From Saprospiraceae bacterium (GTDB lineage Bacteria; Bacteroidota; Bacteroidia; Chitinophagales; Saprospiraceae): a stretch of 64,000 bases of DNA. The stretch's first letter is position 1. Each line of letters opens with the position of its first letter. Shown here piece by piece: positions 53,561 through 63,536 of this stretch. Location of the stretch: assembly GCA_028280415.1 (NCBI GenBank), contig JANQLV010000065.1, forward strand, positions 1 to 64,000, written 5' to 3'. The position numbers and the translations under genes are program-made. The notes beneath the pieces were generated by a model. It had not been told where the DNA came from, ran no database searches, and saw only the letters and a program-made list of their open reading frames with translations.

Positions 53561-53609
53561 GTTATTCGTTATTAGCTTTTCGACTTCCGATTTTCGATTT
53601 TCGAAACAC
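53561..53609. repeat. Degenerate heptanucleotide array
   Basis: Read in 7-bp steps from 53561 the bases are GTTATTC, GTTATTA, GCTTTTC, GACTTCC, GATTTTC, GATTTTC, GAAACAC: every unit starts with G and five end with C. Perfect copies are few, so this is a decayed array. Confidence 0.55.
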
Positions 53610-53848
53610 GATTTCAGTTTAGTACACTTTAGACAAGCGCTAAGCAATATATGTCATATCTACTACAAGAATTTTAACAATGTGCCATTTTGACATATTA
53701 TATTAGATAAAATCCGGGATGGTATAAATTATGTGCATTGAAAACCGTTTTAGTACCGGGTTTAGCCGGAATGATTTTAACTTTAGTCCTTTTTTAGTAC
53801 TTATGAAAAAGACTAGGCTTTGAAAGCACTCTTCTAAACTTCTATTGG

Positions 53849-53856
53849 TATCTTTG
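53849..53856 (+). promoter_or_regulatory. Possible -7 element of secA
   Basis: TATCTTTG stands 27 bp before the secA ATG. The nearest TTTG is 26 bp upstream, longer than the usual 20-bp spacer. Confidence 0.4.
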
Positions 53857-53882
53857 TTCACTACAAATACAACTAAACAATA

Positions 53883-56800
53883 ATGCTAGATTTTATATCA
53901 AAATCACTGAAAAAGGTCTTTGGTACGAAGTACGACCGGGACGTTGCTGCGTATAATCCAATTGTTGAACAAATCAATGAGGAGTTTGAACGATTGAAGT
54001 CCCTGAGTAATGATGAACTTCGGAATCGTACAGTGGAGTTCAGAGCACGTATAAAAACTCATCTTGAAGGAGTTGATAAAGATATTGATACGCTAACAGA
54101 AGATGCCAGAAAAACAACGGACTTTGGTGAAAAGGAAGAACTTTTCAATGAGATTGATCGCCTTAAAGGGGAGAGAGATAAACACCTCGAAGAGATATTG
54201 AAAGAGATTTTACCCGAGGCATTTGCTGTAGTGAAAGAAACTTCTCGCAGATTCATGGAAAACGACTCTCTTGAAGTAAGCGCTACAGATCACGATCGGG
54301 ATCTGGCAGCCAAAAAAAGCTACATCTCTATAGAAGGGGATAAAGCTATCTGGCAAAATCAATGGATAGCTGCCGGTGGAGAGATTACCTGGAACATGCT
54401 ACACTATGATGTGCAATTAATTGGAGGAATGGTACTGCATGATGGTAAGATCGCAGAGATGATGACGGGGGAAGGAAAAACATTGGTTGCTACCCTACCT
54501 GCTTATCTGAACGGGCTTTCCGGATTGGGGGTCCATGTAATTACGGTAAACAATTATCTGGCTTTGCGGGATAGCGAATGGGTCGGACCTATTTATGAAT
54601 TCCTGATGCTTACAGTAGATTGTATTGATAAATATCGGCCACATTCGGATGAAAGAAAGAAGGCCTATGCCTGTGATATTACTTATGGAACGAATAACGA
54701 ATTTGGTTTCGATTATTTGAGAGATAATATGGTGCGTTCGCGGGATGAAATGGTACAGGGCAAACATCATTTTTGTATGATTGATGAGGTCGACTCGGTG
54801 CTGATTGATGATGCACGTACGCCTTTGATTATTTCCGGTCCGATTCCGAAAGGGAATGAGACTCAGGAATACATTGCACTTAAACCGCAGGTCGAACGAT
54901 TGATCGCTGCGCAAAGAAAACTGGCTACAGAATATCTTGCTAGCGCAAAAAAATTATTTAGCGACGGAATTATCGGAGTCGAGGAAGATGAAGCAGGTAT
55001 GGCGCTGTTTCGCGCACATAAAGCGCTACCGAAATACCGCCCTTTGATCAAATTCTTAAGCCAGGAAGGGGTAAAGGTTTTATTACAAAAGACAGAGAAT
55101 CATTATATGCAGGAGCAGAATAAGCGGATGCACCTGGTAGATGAACCACTTTTATTTACGATTGAAGAAAAAACGCGTAGTGTAGAGCTGACGGAACGAG
55201 GTGCCGAATTTATGGCCAAAGGTGGAGATGATCCGAATTTCTTTGTGATGCCGGATATCGCTACCGAAATGCAACAAATTGAAGCAAATGAAGAAGTCGA
55301 CAGCAATACCAGGCAAGAGCAGAAGGAAGCACTGATTCAGGATTATTCGGTTAAATCCAAACGATTACACTCTGTTAATCAACTGCTTAAAGCCTATACT
55401 ATGTTTGAGCGGGATGAAGAATATGTTGTGATTGATGGGCAGGTTAAGATTGTGGATGAGCAAACGGGACGTATGATGGAAGGTCGCCGTTATTCTGATG
55501 GTCTTCACCAGGCTCTGGAAGCTAAGGAAAATGTAAAAGTAGGAGATATCACACAAACATACGCAACAGTAACTTTGCAGAATTACTTCCGAATGTACCA
55601 CAAGCTTGCGGGTATGACCGGTACTGCAGAAACGGAAGCAGGGGAGTTTTGGGAAATTTATAAATTGGATGTCGTTGTTATTCCAACGAATAGACCTATA
55701 ATCAGAGATGATCGGGATGATTTGGTGTATAAAACAGGCAGAGAAAAATACAATGCAGTTATTGATGAAATCGTTGGCTTGAGTCAAGCCGGTCGTCCGG
55801 TATTAGTTGGTACTACCTCCGTGGATATTTCGGAAAAGCTGAGTCGCATGCTCAAGCTCCGTGGAATCGATCATAATGTTTTGAATGCAAAGCAACACGC
55901 CAGAGAAGCGGAAATTGTAGCGGAAGCCGGTCGTCCGGGAAAAGTGACCATCGCTACGAATATGGCGGGCCGGGGTACGGATATTAAATTAACCGATGAA
56001 GTGAAGAAAGCCGGAGGTTTGGCAATTATCGGTACCGAAAGACACGATTCCCGTCGTGTAGACCGACAGTTGAGAGGTCGTTCTGGACGACAAGGTGATC
56101 CGGGCTCTTCGCAATTCTATGTATCTCTTGAAGATAATTTGATGCGTTTGTTCCAATCCGAGCGAATTGCCAAGCTCATGGACAGGATGGGGCATAAAGA
56201 GGGGGAAGTGATCCAGCATTCCATGGTTTCCAAATCTATCGAAAGAGCGCAGAAAAAAGTAGAAGAGAACAATTTTGGTATTCGAAAACGGCTTTTGGAA
56301 TATGATGATGTAATGAATATCCAAAGAGAAGCCATCTACAAAAAACGTTTCAATGCTTTGACGGGTGATCGTCTGACCGTTGATATTAATACCATGTTTA
56401 CAGGGCTTACTGAAAGTCTCGTGGATATTCACCGGAATGGAGGCGATTATAATTCTTTCCGTGAAGACTCTCTGCGTCTTTTGGGTTTTGATCCGGAAAT
56501 TGATGCTGCTGAGTTTGCAGATGGCGCACATAGCGAGATCACTGACCAGTTTCAGAGCCAGTTTTTAGCATTTTACGAAAAGAAAAGCGAACGGATAGCC
56601 GAGATTTTGATGCCGGTTATCAAGCAAGTTTACGAAAATGAAGGCCATCGTTATAAACGTATTGCCGTTCCTTTTACAGATGGACGTAAGAAGCCTTTAC
56701 CTATTTCTGCCGATCTTAAAAATGGAGTAGAATCCAGTGGAAAATCTGTAATGCGGGATATTGAAAAAGCCGTTGCACTTTCGATAATCGATGATGAGTG

Positions 56801-57197
56801 GAAGGAACATTTGCGTTCGATGGATGAATTGAAAGAGTCTACACAGGCTGCTTCTTTTGAGCAAAAGGACCCACTGGTTGTTTACAAAATGGAGGCTTAT
56901 GAACTCTTTGAGCAATTGATCTATCGAATCAATGAGCAGGTAACTTCTTATCTGGCGAAAGGGAAACTGATTTTAAGAGAAGAGAGTGGATTAGAGGAAG
57001 CCAGAGAACAAAAAACCGATCTTAGTAAAGTTCAAACCAATCGCCGGGAAGATGCAATGCGAAAAGCGGCCGCGGCGGCCGCAGGTAGAGGCCGGGAAAA
57101 ACCGCAAACTTTCAAAAGAACCGAAAGAAAGATTGGTAGAAATGAAATGTGTCCATGTGGAAGTGGCAAGAAATACAAACATTGTCACGGTAAATAA
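53883..57197 (+). CDS. secA: Preprotein translocase ATPase SecA
   Basis: The motor that drives proteins through SecYEG. Length 1104, longer than E. coli SecA (901). Walker A is in [19 protein letters not shown] near 194-212 and Walker B in [18 protein letters not shown] near 300. An inserted block of roughly 60-80 residues follows (about 325-400), before the crosslinking domain, which continues to [19 protein letters not shown]. The second motor domain has [12 protein letters not shown] and [19 protein letters not shown]. The C-terminal zinc finger is complete: [18 protein letters not shown] strong terminator follows. Confidence 0.98.
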   Translation: MLDFISKSLKKVFGTKYDRDVAAYNPIVEQINEEFERLKSLSNDELRNRTVEFRARIKTHLEGVDKDIDTLTEDARKTTDFGEKEELFNEIDRLKGERDKHLEEILKEILPEAFAVVKETSRRFMENDSLEVSATDHDRDLAAKKSYISIEGDKAIWQNQWIAAGGEITWNMLHYDVQLIGGMVLHDGKIAEMMTGEGKTLVATLPAYLNGLSGLGVHVITVNNYLALRDSEWVGPIYEFLMLTVDCIDKYRPHSDERKKAYACDITYGTNNEFGFDYLRDNMVRSRDEMVQGKHHFCMIDEVDSVLIDDARTPLIISGPIPKGNETQEYIALKPQVERLIAAQRKLATEYLASAKKLFSDGIIGVEEDEAGMALFRAHKALPKYRPLIKFLSQEGVKVLLQKTENHYMQEQNKRMHLVDEPLLFTIEEKTRSVELTERGAEFMAKGGDDPNFFVMPDIATEMQQIEANEEVDSNTRQEQKEALIQDYSVKSKRLHSVNQLLKAYTMFERDEEYVVIDGQVKIVDEQTGRMMEGRRYSDGLHQALEAKENVKVGDITQTYATVTLQNYFRMYHKLAGMTGTAETEAGEFWEIYKLDVVVIPTNRPIIRDDRDDLVYKTGREKYNAVIDEIVGLSQAGRPVLVGTTSVDISEKLSRMLKLRGIDHNVLNAKQHAREAEIVAEAGRPGKVTIATNMAGRGTDIKLTDEVKKAGGLAIIGTERHDSRRVDRQLRGRSGRQGDPGSSQFYVSLEDNLMRLFQSERIAKLMDRMGHKEGEVIQHSMVSKSIERAQKKVEENNFGIRKRLLEYDDVMNIQREAIYKKRFNALTGDRLTVDINTMFTGLTESLVDIHRNGGDYNSFREDSLRLLGFDPEIDAAEFADGAHSEITDQFQSQFLAFYEKKSERIAEILMPVIKQVYENEGHRYKRIAVPFTDGRKKPLPISADLKNGVESSGKSVMRDIEKAVALSIIDDEWKEHLRSMDELKESTQAASFEQKDPLVVYKMEAYELFEQLIYRINEQVTSYLAKGKLILREESGLEEAREQKTDLSKVQTNRREDAMRKAAAAAAGRGREKPQTFKRTERKIGRNEMCPCGSGKKYKHCHGK

Positions 57198-57522
57198 CAA
57201 GCAAAACTATAATGAATAGATGGAGGCCGGGAATTCTAAAATTCTCGGCCTTTGTTGTTTTCGAAGATTGAAATTTCCTGGCCTGAAAAAGTTAATAACA
57301 AAACTATTTCAAATCTTAATGCTTCATTTATTGGCTTCTTTTCCTATCTTGCAATTATCAGTCAGATGACTTGATTGCTCGTGTTTATTTTAACAATTTT
57401 GAATGATTATTCGGCTCAGGTTACATGGATAACCTGAAAGTCACAAAAAATCATCCCAACTACATACGAAAAAAGGGCTATGATAGAAGTGATGAGAAAT
57501 AGCATTTTTTAAATGTAATTAG
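57198..57522. other. 325-bp region between secA and deoC
   Basis: After the secA terminator (57224-57262) the remaining 260 bp hold no gene and no clear TAnnTTTG promoter; TATCTTGC occurs near 57350. I see nothing else in it. Confidence 0.6.
57224..57262 (+). terminator. Rho-independent terminator of secA
   Basis: AGGCCGGGAATT (57224-57235) pairs with AATTCTCGGCCT (57240-57251) over 12 bp with one wobble and a 4-base loop, followed by TTTGTTGTTTT. It lies 27 bp after the stop codon. Confidence 0.92.
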
Positions 57523-58179
57523 ATGAATCTTGCAAATGTGATAGATCATACAATCCTTCGACCGGATTGCAGATTAGATGAGATCAAAAAAATATGTGCG
57601 GAGGCTGAACAATTCGGGTTCGCATCAGTCTGTGTACCCCCGTATTTTATTAAAGAAGCAGCTCGTATTTTGGAAGATTCCAAAGTGAAAGTATCAACAG
57701 TTATTGGTTTTCCAATGGGCTATTCGACTACACCGGCTAAGGTAGAAGAAATCAAACGGGGAATCAACGATGGAGTGGACGAACTGGATGTGGTCGTCAA
57801 TATCTGTGCAGTAAAGGAAGGGAACTGGTATTATGTTAAAAGCGATCTTGAAAGTATGACCCTGGCCGCTCACCTTAAGGGCAAAGTGATTAAGGTAATA
57901 TTCGAGACCAGTATTTTGTCAATGCAAGAGATTCGCGAATTGTGTAATATTTGTGTAGAATTAGGAGTTGATTATGTGAAAACCTCAACAGGCATGAATG
58001 GAGGTGGCGCTACCAGGGAGATTGTTGAATTTCTAAGAGCGGAATTGCCTTCGCAGATTAAAATAAAAGCCTCTGGAGGAATTCGTACCGCAGAACAGGC
58101 TAAAGCATTTATCGAGGCAGGCGCTGACCGTTTAGGGACTTCTGGTGGAGTGGCTATTATTCAGGAAGTTGGGGTATAA
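57523..58179 (+). CDS. deoC: Deoxyribose-phosphate aldolase
   Basis: Splits 2-deoxy-D-ribose 5-phosphate to glyceraldehyde 3-phosphate and acetaldehyde. A 218-residue TIM-barrel class I aldolase with the Schiff-base lysine in YVKTSTGMNGGGAT (near 152) and a second lysine in KIKASGGIRTAEQ. The opening IDHTILRPDC and the DELDVVVNI strand are typical. Other deo genes are not adjacent, so it is used alone here. Confidence 0.95.
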   Translation: MNLANVIDHTILRPDCRLDEIKKICAEAEQFGFASVCVPPYFIKEAARILEDSKVKVSTVIGFPMGYSTTPAKVEEIKRGINDGVDELDVVVNICAVKEGNWYYVKSDLESMTLAAHLKGKVIKVIFETSILSMQEIRELCNICVELGVDYVKTSTGMNGGGATREIVEFLRAELPSQIKIKASGGIRTAEQAKAFIEAGADRLGTSGGVAIIQEVGV

Positions 58180-58296
58180 AATGGATATAACGGTAATTTT
58201 TGATACAAAAAGTACAAAACATTGAATACGGGATACAGATATGCCTTTTGTAGTATCTCTCAATTATCGAACTATTATAAAATCAAACTGAATAAA

Positions 58297-58692
58297 ATGT
58301 TTCGTATCGTTTCGATTTTGATGCTTTGTTTAGGTTCTTGCTTTGTAGCTGATGCTCAGGTAGAAGTAAAAGAAGATTTTCCCATTGATATGCTGATGAG
58401 CAGATACGCCAATCAAAATCAGGCTAAACAATCAATTGGCGGATGGCGGATTCAAATCATGGCCAAAACGGATCGTTTGGCTATAGAAAGGGAAAAGGAA
58501 AATTTCCTTCTGGAATTTCCCGGTGTAAGTGTTGACTGGACGCATTCCAAGCCTTATTACCGACTGAGAGCTGGTGCATTCCAGACCAAACTACAAGCAA
58601 TTCGGATGCTGCAAGATATCAAAGATAAATATCCTGGGGCTTTTCCGGTTAAAGATAGTATTCAAAAGGAGGAACTCCTCTCATCGATCTAA
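58297..58692 (+). CDS. SPOR-domain-like exported protein
   Basis: A 131-residue protein. The TTG at 58222 is unlikely; the ATG at 58297 begins a signal peptide (FRIVSILMLCLGSCFVADAQ). The C-terminal part (about 60-125) has the SPOR pattern: WRIQIMAKTDRLAIEREKENF, then PYYRLRAGAFQTKLQAIRMLQDIK. SPOR domains bind denuded septal peptidoglycan, so it may help with division or wall remodelling. It precedes rodA by 34 bp. Confidence 0.85.
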   Translation: MFRIVSILMLCLGSCFVADAQVEVKEDFPIDMLMSRYANQNQAKQSIGGWRIQIMAKTDRLAIEREKENFLLEFPGVSVDWTHSKPYYRLRAGAFQTKLQAIRMLQDIKDKYPGAFPVKDSIQKEELLSSI

Positions 58693-58726
58693 AACATACT
58701 GTCTGATCTAATCTTGAGATCACATC

Positions 58727-60124
58727 ATGAGTAGAAGAGATACTTTTGCGGGTAGGAATATAGATTGGATGACTTTAGTGTTGACGCTGGCACTAATGCT
58801 CATAGGCTGGTTGATGATTTATGCAGTTGGATACGATAGTCAGAATCCTGAAAACAATAGTTTCCTTAAAGGAATTGCCGGAAAACAAGCCATTTTTATT
58901 ACGATTTCCACATTTGTTATTTTTGTTACCTACATTATCGAATGGAAATTTTGGCAAACATTTTCTTATTTGATTTATATGTTGGGTATCCTGATGTTGT
59001 TAGGATTGTTTGTTTTTGGGCATGAAATAAAAGGCGCAACTTCCTGGTACAGGATCAGTTCTTTCACTTTACAACCTTCGGAATTTGCCAAGTTTGCCAC
59101 TAATATTGCCCTCGCTGCTTACCTCAGCAGGTTTAATACGGATATTCGAGAGTTTCGCACCCAGGTCACAGCCTTCGGTCTGTTCCTTTTACCTATGTTT
59201 CTCATCCTGCTACAGCCGGATGCGGGATCTGCTCTGGTTTTTCTTTCATTTTTGATCGTAACGTATCGTCAGGGCCTGTCCGCTAATTTTTATATCATCG
59301 GCGGCGTCTCTATAACCTTATTGTTATTAGGACTGGTCTTTAATCCTCTTTCGATTATTCTTGGATTGCTTTTGATCAGCATATTGATATTGATTTTTAA
59401 TGTGAAAAAGAAATTTTATCTGCTGATTGGCTTTGCAGTCTTTCTGGCCACAACTTTATTTATTACTTCCAAAGGTTTATTTACTGTTATCTTTTTGATC
59501 AACATTGCAGTCTTTCTGGGATTTTTGATTTATACCTGGATGGACAAAAAAAGGGCTTTGGTTGCTCGTCTGTCAGCTATCCTGGCAATTGGAATTCTAA
59601 TGGTATTCTCTGCGAATTATACTTTTCATAAAATCCTGAAATCCCATCAACAGGATCGGATCAATGCCTGGTTACAGCCTTCCAAAACGGATGAGCTTTA
59701 TAATGTAGTACAATCGAAATTAGCTATTGGCTCCGGAGGCTTTTACGGCAAAGGCTATCTAAAAGGAACGATGACTATGCTGGACTATGTTCCGGAGCAA
59801 TCTACGGACTTCATCTTTTGTACAATTGGGGAAGAACAGGGCTTTGTGGGCTCGGTCGGAATTATTGGGATTATTTTTCTCCTGATTTACCGGATTGTTA
59901 CCCTGGCCGAACGACAGCGTTCCGAGTTTGCCCGAAACTATGCTTATGGCGTAGCCGGTATTTTGTTTCTTCACTGTTTTGTCAATATCGGTATGACGAT
60001 GGGGCTTGTACCTGTTGTCGGTATTCCCTTACCTTTCATTTCTTATGGAGGTTCTTCTATCCTGGCTTTTTCATTGATGATTGGAGTACTCTTAAAACTC
60101 GATAGTCAGCGTTTTACGGCCTGA
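58727..60124 (+). CDS. rodA: Rod-shape peptidoglycan glycosyltransferase RodA (SEDS family)
   Basis: A 465-residue SEDS-family membrane protein that polymerises lipid II during elongation. About ten transmembrane helices are seen. Signature sequences include LQPSEFAKFA near 118, LLQPDAGSALVFL and the C-terminal VPVVGIPLPFISYGGSSILAF near 433-453. It is longer than E. coli RodA (370), mainly through a hydrophobic insertion of about 70 residues near 190-290. The mreBCD and pbp2 genes are not beside it; a SPOR gene is upstream and tgt downstream. Confidence 0.95.
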   Translation: MSRRDTFAGRNIDWMTLVLTLALMLIGWLMIYAVGYDSQNPENNSFLKGIAGKQAIFITISTFVIFVTYIIEWKFWQTFSYLIYMLGILMLLGLFVFGHEIKGATSWYRISSFTLQPSEFAKFATNIALAAYLSRFNTDIREFRTQVTAFGLFLLPMFLILLQPDAGSALVFLSFLIVTYRQGLSANFYIIGGVSITLLLLGLVFNPLSIILGLLLISILILIFNVKKKFYLLIGFAVFLATTLFITSKGLFTVIFLINIAVFLGFLIYTWMDKKRALVARLSAILAIGILMVFSANYTFHKILKSHQQDRINAWLQPSKTDELYNVVQSKLAIGSGGFYGKGYLKGTMTMLDYVPEQSTDFIFCTIGEEQGFVGSVGIIGIIFLLIYRIVTLAERQRSEFARNYAYGVAGILFLHCFVNIGMTMGLVPVVGIPLPFISYGGSSILAFSLMIGVLLKLDSQRFTA

Positions 60125-60130
60125 TATTCT

Positions 60131-60138
60131 TATCTTTG
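60131..60138 (+). promoter_or_regulatory. Possible -7 element of tgt
   Basis: TATCTTTG ends only 7 bp before the tgt ATG at 60146. If used, the transcript would start at or next to the start codon, making tgt leaderless or nearly so. It lies just after the rodA stop and has no good -33 box. Confidence 0.35.
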
Positions 60139-60145
60139 CGCCTTT

Positions 60146-61276
60146 ATGAAGTTTACAGTTAAAAAATTTGATGAGCAGACGAGTGCCCGTGCCGGTTTGA
60201 TCGAAACAGATCACGGGAATATTGAAACACCTATCTTTATGCCTGTAGGGACGGTGGGGACGGTAAAAGGAGTGCATCAGCATGAATTAAAGGAAGAAGT
60301 TCAGGCTCAAATTATTCTCGGCAACACTTATCACCTCTATCTGCGCCCGGGGATGGAAACCATGGAAAAAGCCGGAGGCTTGCATCGCTTTAATGGCTGG
60401 GACAAACCAATCCTGACGGATAGTGGAGGCTATCAGGTTTATTCTTTGAGTGCCCGTCGGAAGATCACGGAAGAGGGGGTTACTTTCAGATCGCATATTG
60501 ATGGCTCTAAACATTTCTTTACCCCTGAGGGTATCATGGATATTCAGCGAATAATTGGTGCAGATTTTATCATGGCTTTTGATGAGTGTACCCCTTATCC
60601 TTGTGAGTATAAATATGCAAAAGCTTCCATGGAAATGACCCATCGCTGGCTTAAGCGATGTTGTGATCATTTTGATAATACCCCGGATCGTTACGGATAT
60701 AAACAAACCTTGCTCCCGATCGTACAAGGGAGCACTTACAAGGATTTGCGGAAAATTTCAGCGGAGACAATTGCTGCTTTTGACCGCCCGGCAAATGCGA
60801 TTGGTGGCCTGTCGGTAGGAGAACCTGCAGAGGAGATGTATAGTACTACAGAAATAGTTTGTGGAATTCTGCCAAAGGATAAGCCGCGTTATTTGATGGG
60901 AGTAGGAACACCTGCCAATCTTTTAGAATGTATTGCACTGGGGATTGATATGTTTGACTGCGTATTGCCTACCCGGAATGCCCGGCATGGCTTATTGTAT
61001 ACTGCTGAAGGCATTATTAATATAAAAAATCTAAAATGGAAAAACGATTTTAGCCCGATTGATGAAAACAGTAATAGTAGAAGTAGTCGCAACTATACCA
61101 AAGCATATTTAAGGCATTTAATTCATAGTAAAGAATTATTAGGCGCACAAATCGCGAGTTTACACAACCTTGGTTTTTTTCTCTGGTTGGTCGGGCAAGC
61201 CCGGGAACATATACTTGCCGGTACTTTTCCCGTCTGGAAAAAAGATATGCTCGAAAGGGTTCAAAGGCGGCTTTAA
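60146..61276 (+). CDS. tgt: tRNA-guanine transglycosylase
   Basis: Replaces guanine-34 by preQ1 in tRNAs with GUN anticodons, the first step on tRNA of queuosine synthesis. A 376-residue enzyme with TDSGGYQVYSLS (catalytic Asp), MAFDECTPYP, AIGGLSVGEP and the second Asp in GIDMFDCVLPTRNARHG. The usual zinc cluster after this point (CxCxxC in other bacteria) is absent: the sequence reads SPIDENSNSRSSRNYTKAYLRHL with no cysteine. Otherwise the protein looks complete. Confidence 0.95.
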   Translation: MKFTVKKFDEQTSARAGLIETDHGNIETPIFMPVGTVGTVKGVHQHELKEEVQAQIILGNTYHLYLRPGMETMEKAGGLHRFNGWDKPILTDSGGYQVYSLSARRKITEEGVTFRSHIDGSKHFFTPEGIMDIQRIIGADFIMAFDECTPYPCEYKYAKASMEMTHRWLKRCCDHFDNTPDRYGYKQTLLPIVQGSTYKDLRKISAETIAAFDRPANAIGGLSVGEPAEEMYSTTEIVCGILPKDKPRYLMGVGTPANLLECIALGIDMFDCVLPTRNARHGLLYTAEGIINIKNLKWKNDFSPIDENSNSRSSRNYTKAYLRHLIHSKELLGAQIASLHNLGFFLWLVGQAREHILAGTFPVWKKDMLERVQRRL

Positions 61277-61453
61277 ACTTGTTAATAAGATCAGTAAAAC
61301 ATGAATTGAAAGAGCTTATCGTTTATAAGATATGCAGTTTAAGTATTTAGTAAATATAAAATTATTCTTTAAACAACACCTATGCATACTTGATGCCGGC
61401 TTCTTATCTGACGATAACTAATTAAAACAGATAGTGTAGGACTCCGTTTAACC

Positions 61454-62542
61454 ATGTTCAAAAAGATAGATAAATATATTATCAAGAAATTCTTATCGAC
61501 TTTCTTTTTTACTATGCTCATCTTTTCGATGCTGTCGGTTATTATTGATGTCAGTAATAATATTGAAGATTTTATTGAAGAGGAAGCTTCGATCAGACAA
61601 ATCATATTTGACTATTATTTGAATTGGGTACTATGGATTAATGGGCTCTTAATCCCGCTATATGCTTTGATTGCTGTGATTTTCTTTACTTCCCGGATGG
61701 CTTATAATTCGGAGATTATCTCGATCCTGAATGCCGGAGTGAGCTTTCGAAGATTGATGCGACCCTATTTACTGGCAGGAGGATTCATCATGTTTTTACA
61801 TTTGCTGGGTAATCACTATCTGATACCTGCCGGAAATCAGATCCACTATGATTTTCAGCATAAATATATTTGGAAACATAATGATAAGGGGAAGACGAGT
61901 GATGTACACCTGTTTATTGGGCCGCAAACAACAGCATATATCAAGCACTATCGAAAGCGAGATTCCACGGCAAGAGATATCAAGGTAGAGCGATATCAGG
62001 ATAATAAACTTGTATACCTGTTGAAAGCAAAGAGTGCAGAGTGGATTGGACCACCTAATCGCTGGAAGCTAAAAGATTATCAGGTACGTACCTTTGATGG
62101 GATGAAAGAAACCTTTGAATTAAAAGCTAAGGAAGAGCTGGATACTACCTTAAATATTGCTCCTGAGGACTTCGTGGATTATGTTAATCAACATGAGATG
62201 ATGACCACTTATCGACTGATTAATTATATCAACACTCAGCAAGCTCGCGGGATTAAGAATACTAAACGTTACAAAGTCGAGTTGCATCGCCGTACGGCTG
62301 AACCCTTTACTGTTTTAATCCTGACCATTATCGGGATGACCATAGCTGCCCGTAAAGTAAGGGGAGGAATGGGCTTTCACTTAGCCCTGGGAGTTGCTCT
62401 GGGAGCTATTTATATTTTTCTTTCCAAATTCTCCGCTACTTTTGCTACCAATGAAAGCCTGCCTCCAATTATTGGCGTCTGGTTCCCGAATATTGTTTTT
62501 AGCTTGATTGCAGTACGTCTGGTCTCCAGGGCTCAAAAATAA
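61454..62542 (+). CDS. LptF/LptG-family LPS-export permease
   Basis: A 362-residue inner-membrane permease component of the LPS transport machine. Hydrophobic N-terminus (FKKIDKYIIKKFLSTFFFTMLIFSMLSVIID split at residues 2-32), helices near 60-80 and 98-120, a periplasmic beta-jellyroll (about 130-270) and three C-terminal helices. LNAGVSFRRLMRPYLLAGG and HRRTAEPFTVLILTIIGM are typical of YjgP/YjgQ. Which of LptF or LptG it is cannot be read from one gene; Bacteroidota often keep them apart. Confidence 0.92.
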   Translation: MFKKIDKYIIKKFLSTFFFTMLIFSMLSVIIDVSNNIEDFIEEEASIRQIIFDYYLNWVLWINGLLIPLYALIAVIFFTSRMAYNSEIISILNAGVSFRRLMRPYLLAGGFIMFLHLLGNHYLIPAGNQIHYDFQHKYIWKHNDKGKTSDVHLFIGPQTTAYIKHYRKRDSTARDIKVERYQDNKLVYLLKAKSAEWIGPPNRWKLKDYQVRTFDGMKETFELKAKEELDTTLNIAPEDFVDYVNQHEMMTTYRLINYINTQQARGIKNTKRYKVELHRRTAEPFTVLILTIIGMTIAARKVRGGMGFHLALGVALGAIYIFLSKFSATFATNESLPPIIGVWFPNIVFSLIAVRLVSRAQK

Positions 62543-62650
62543 AAGCTGAACAAAAATTTTACAATTCTTCTACAAAAGGAAGCGAGCCTGCATTTTTGTT
62601 TAACAGTATCCCTTCATTCAATGTAAAATATCTCTAATTCTACTATTTTG

Positions 62651-62672
62651 AAAGCTGAAATGTCAGCTTTTT
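62651..62672 (+). terminator. Weak terminator-like hairpin after the LptF/LptG-type gene
   Basis: AAAGCTGA (62651-62658) pairs with TCAGCTTT (62663-62670), 4-base loop AATG, then two more T. It is 108 bp after the stop, with a short T run. Confidence 0.4.
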
Positions 62673-62824
62673 GACGTTCTTTCAATTTTTATTGAAAATA
62701 AGATATTTTTTAAAAATTTTACTTTCTATTTTTTAAATGATTGATATTCAATAATTTATATTGATTTTGATAAATAAATGTCCCTAATTTAGATGTTTAT
62801 ACATGAATTTTTGTTTAAGCGTTT

Positions 62825-62856
62825 TTTGGAAATTGTTAAACAATTTTATAAATTTG
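62825..62856 (+). promoter_or_regulatory. Predicted promoter of the second ECF sigma gene
   Basis: TTTG (62825-62828, in a run of T), a 20-bp spacer and TAAATTTG (62849-62856) match the Bacteroidota consensus. The ATG is 48 bp further on. Confidence 0.65.
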
Positions 62857-62903
62857 ATTAAACAAAGTCATTAGAACCATTTAATTATCAAAAAATCTAG
62901 ATT

Positions 62904-63443
62904 ATGTCCACCATAGAATTCAATAATCGTTTTGATGAGATGACCAATTTGCTAAATGCATTTGCCTATAATCTTACCAAAAATATGGAAGATGCTAAGG
63001 ATTTGTTTCAGGAAACTGCTTACCGGGCAATCACTAATCGCGATAAATTCCGACCAGGGACCAATTTCAAGGCCTGGTTATTTACTATAATGAAAAATAT
63101 ATTTATCAATAATTATCGTAAAAAAGTGAAAGCGAATACGATCATGGATTCTACAGATAATATGTTTTATATTAATTCTGGAAGTGTAGTGATCGGAAAT
63201 GAAGCAGAATCCAATATTATGATGGAAGAACTGGGGAAGATGATCGGAGAATTGGATGATAGCATTAAAGTTCCTTTTATGATGCATTACAGCGGATTCA
63301 AGTATCAAGAGATAGCTGATGAACTGGAATTACCACTTGGAACGATAAAAAGTAGAATATTCTTTGCTCGAAAAGAGCTGAAAGATTTGATTAATGCGCG
63401 TTATAATGTAGCAGACCTGAGGTTGAAACTTAGAAGAAGCTAA
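62904..63443 (+). CDS. ECF sigma factor (sigma-70 family), second copy
   Basis: A 179-residue sigma factor. Region 2: LLNAFAYNLTKNMEDAKDLFQETAYRAI and FKAWLFTIMKNIFINNYRKK (about 16-72). Region 4: DSIKVPFMMHYSGFKYQEIADELELPLGTIKSRIFFARKEL, split at about 120-165. No anti-sigma gene is adjacent, which fits the widespread orphan ECF group of Bacteroidota. A good promoter and a terminator frame it. Confidence 0.94.
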   Translation: MSTIEFNNRFDEMTNLLNAFAYNLTKNMEDAKDLFQETAYRAITNRDKFRPGTNFKAWLFTIMKNIFINNYRKKVKANTIMDSTDNMFYINSGSVVIGNEAESNIMMEELGKMIGELDDSIKVPFMMHYSGFKYQEIADELELPLGTIKSRIFFARKELKDLINARYNVADLRLKLRRS

Positions 63444-63472
63444 ACAGCATTTTTAAAATAAATATCAAAGGG

Positions 63473-63511
63473 ACGGTGACGACTGAGTTTGTCACCGTTC
63501 TTTTTATTTTT
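63473..63511 (+). terminator. Rho-independent terminator of the second ECF sigma gene
   Basis: ACGGTGAC (63473-63480) pairs with GTCACCGT (63491-63498), loop GACTGAGTTT, followed by TCTTTTTATTTTT. It lies 30 bp after the stop and 26 bp before mutY. Confidence 0.9.
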
Positions 63512-63536
63512 GCACCGAATTAAGGATTGTATAAAA

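Larger units (their letters stand above)
53419..53882. other. 464-bp divergent intergenic region before secA
   Basis: Contains a degenerate 7-bp-periodic stretch (53561-53609), a minus-strand TATTTTTG (53448-53455) and a plus-strand TATCTTTG (53849-53856) near secA. No gene or RNA was found. Confidence 0.6.
62543..62903. other. 361-bp AT-rich region before the second ECF sigma gene
   Basis: Holds a weak hairpin terminator (62651-62672), a TTTCAAT/ATTGAAA inverted repeat (62680-62697) and the sigma promoter (62825-62856). No gene was found. Confidence 0.6.

Noticed and set aside
58222-58692. TTG start for the SPOR gene
   Set aside because: The 25 extra residues lack a leader function and ATG at 58297 begins the signal peptide.
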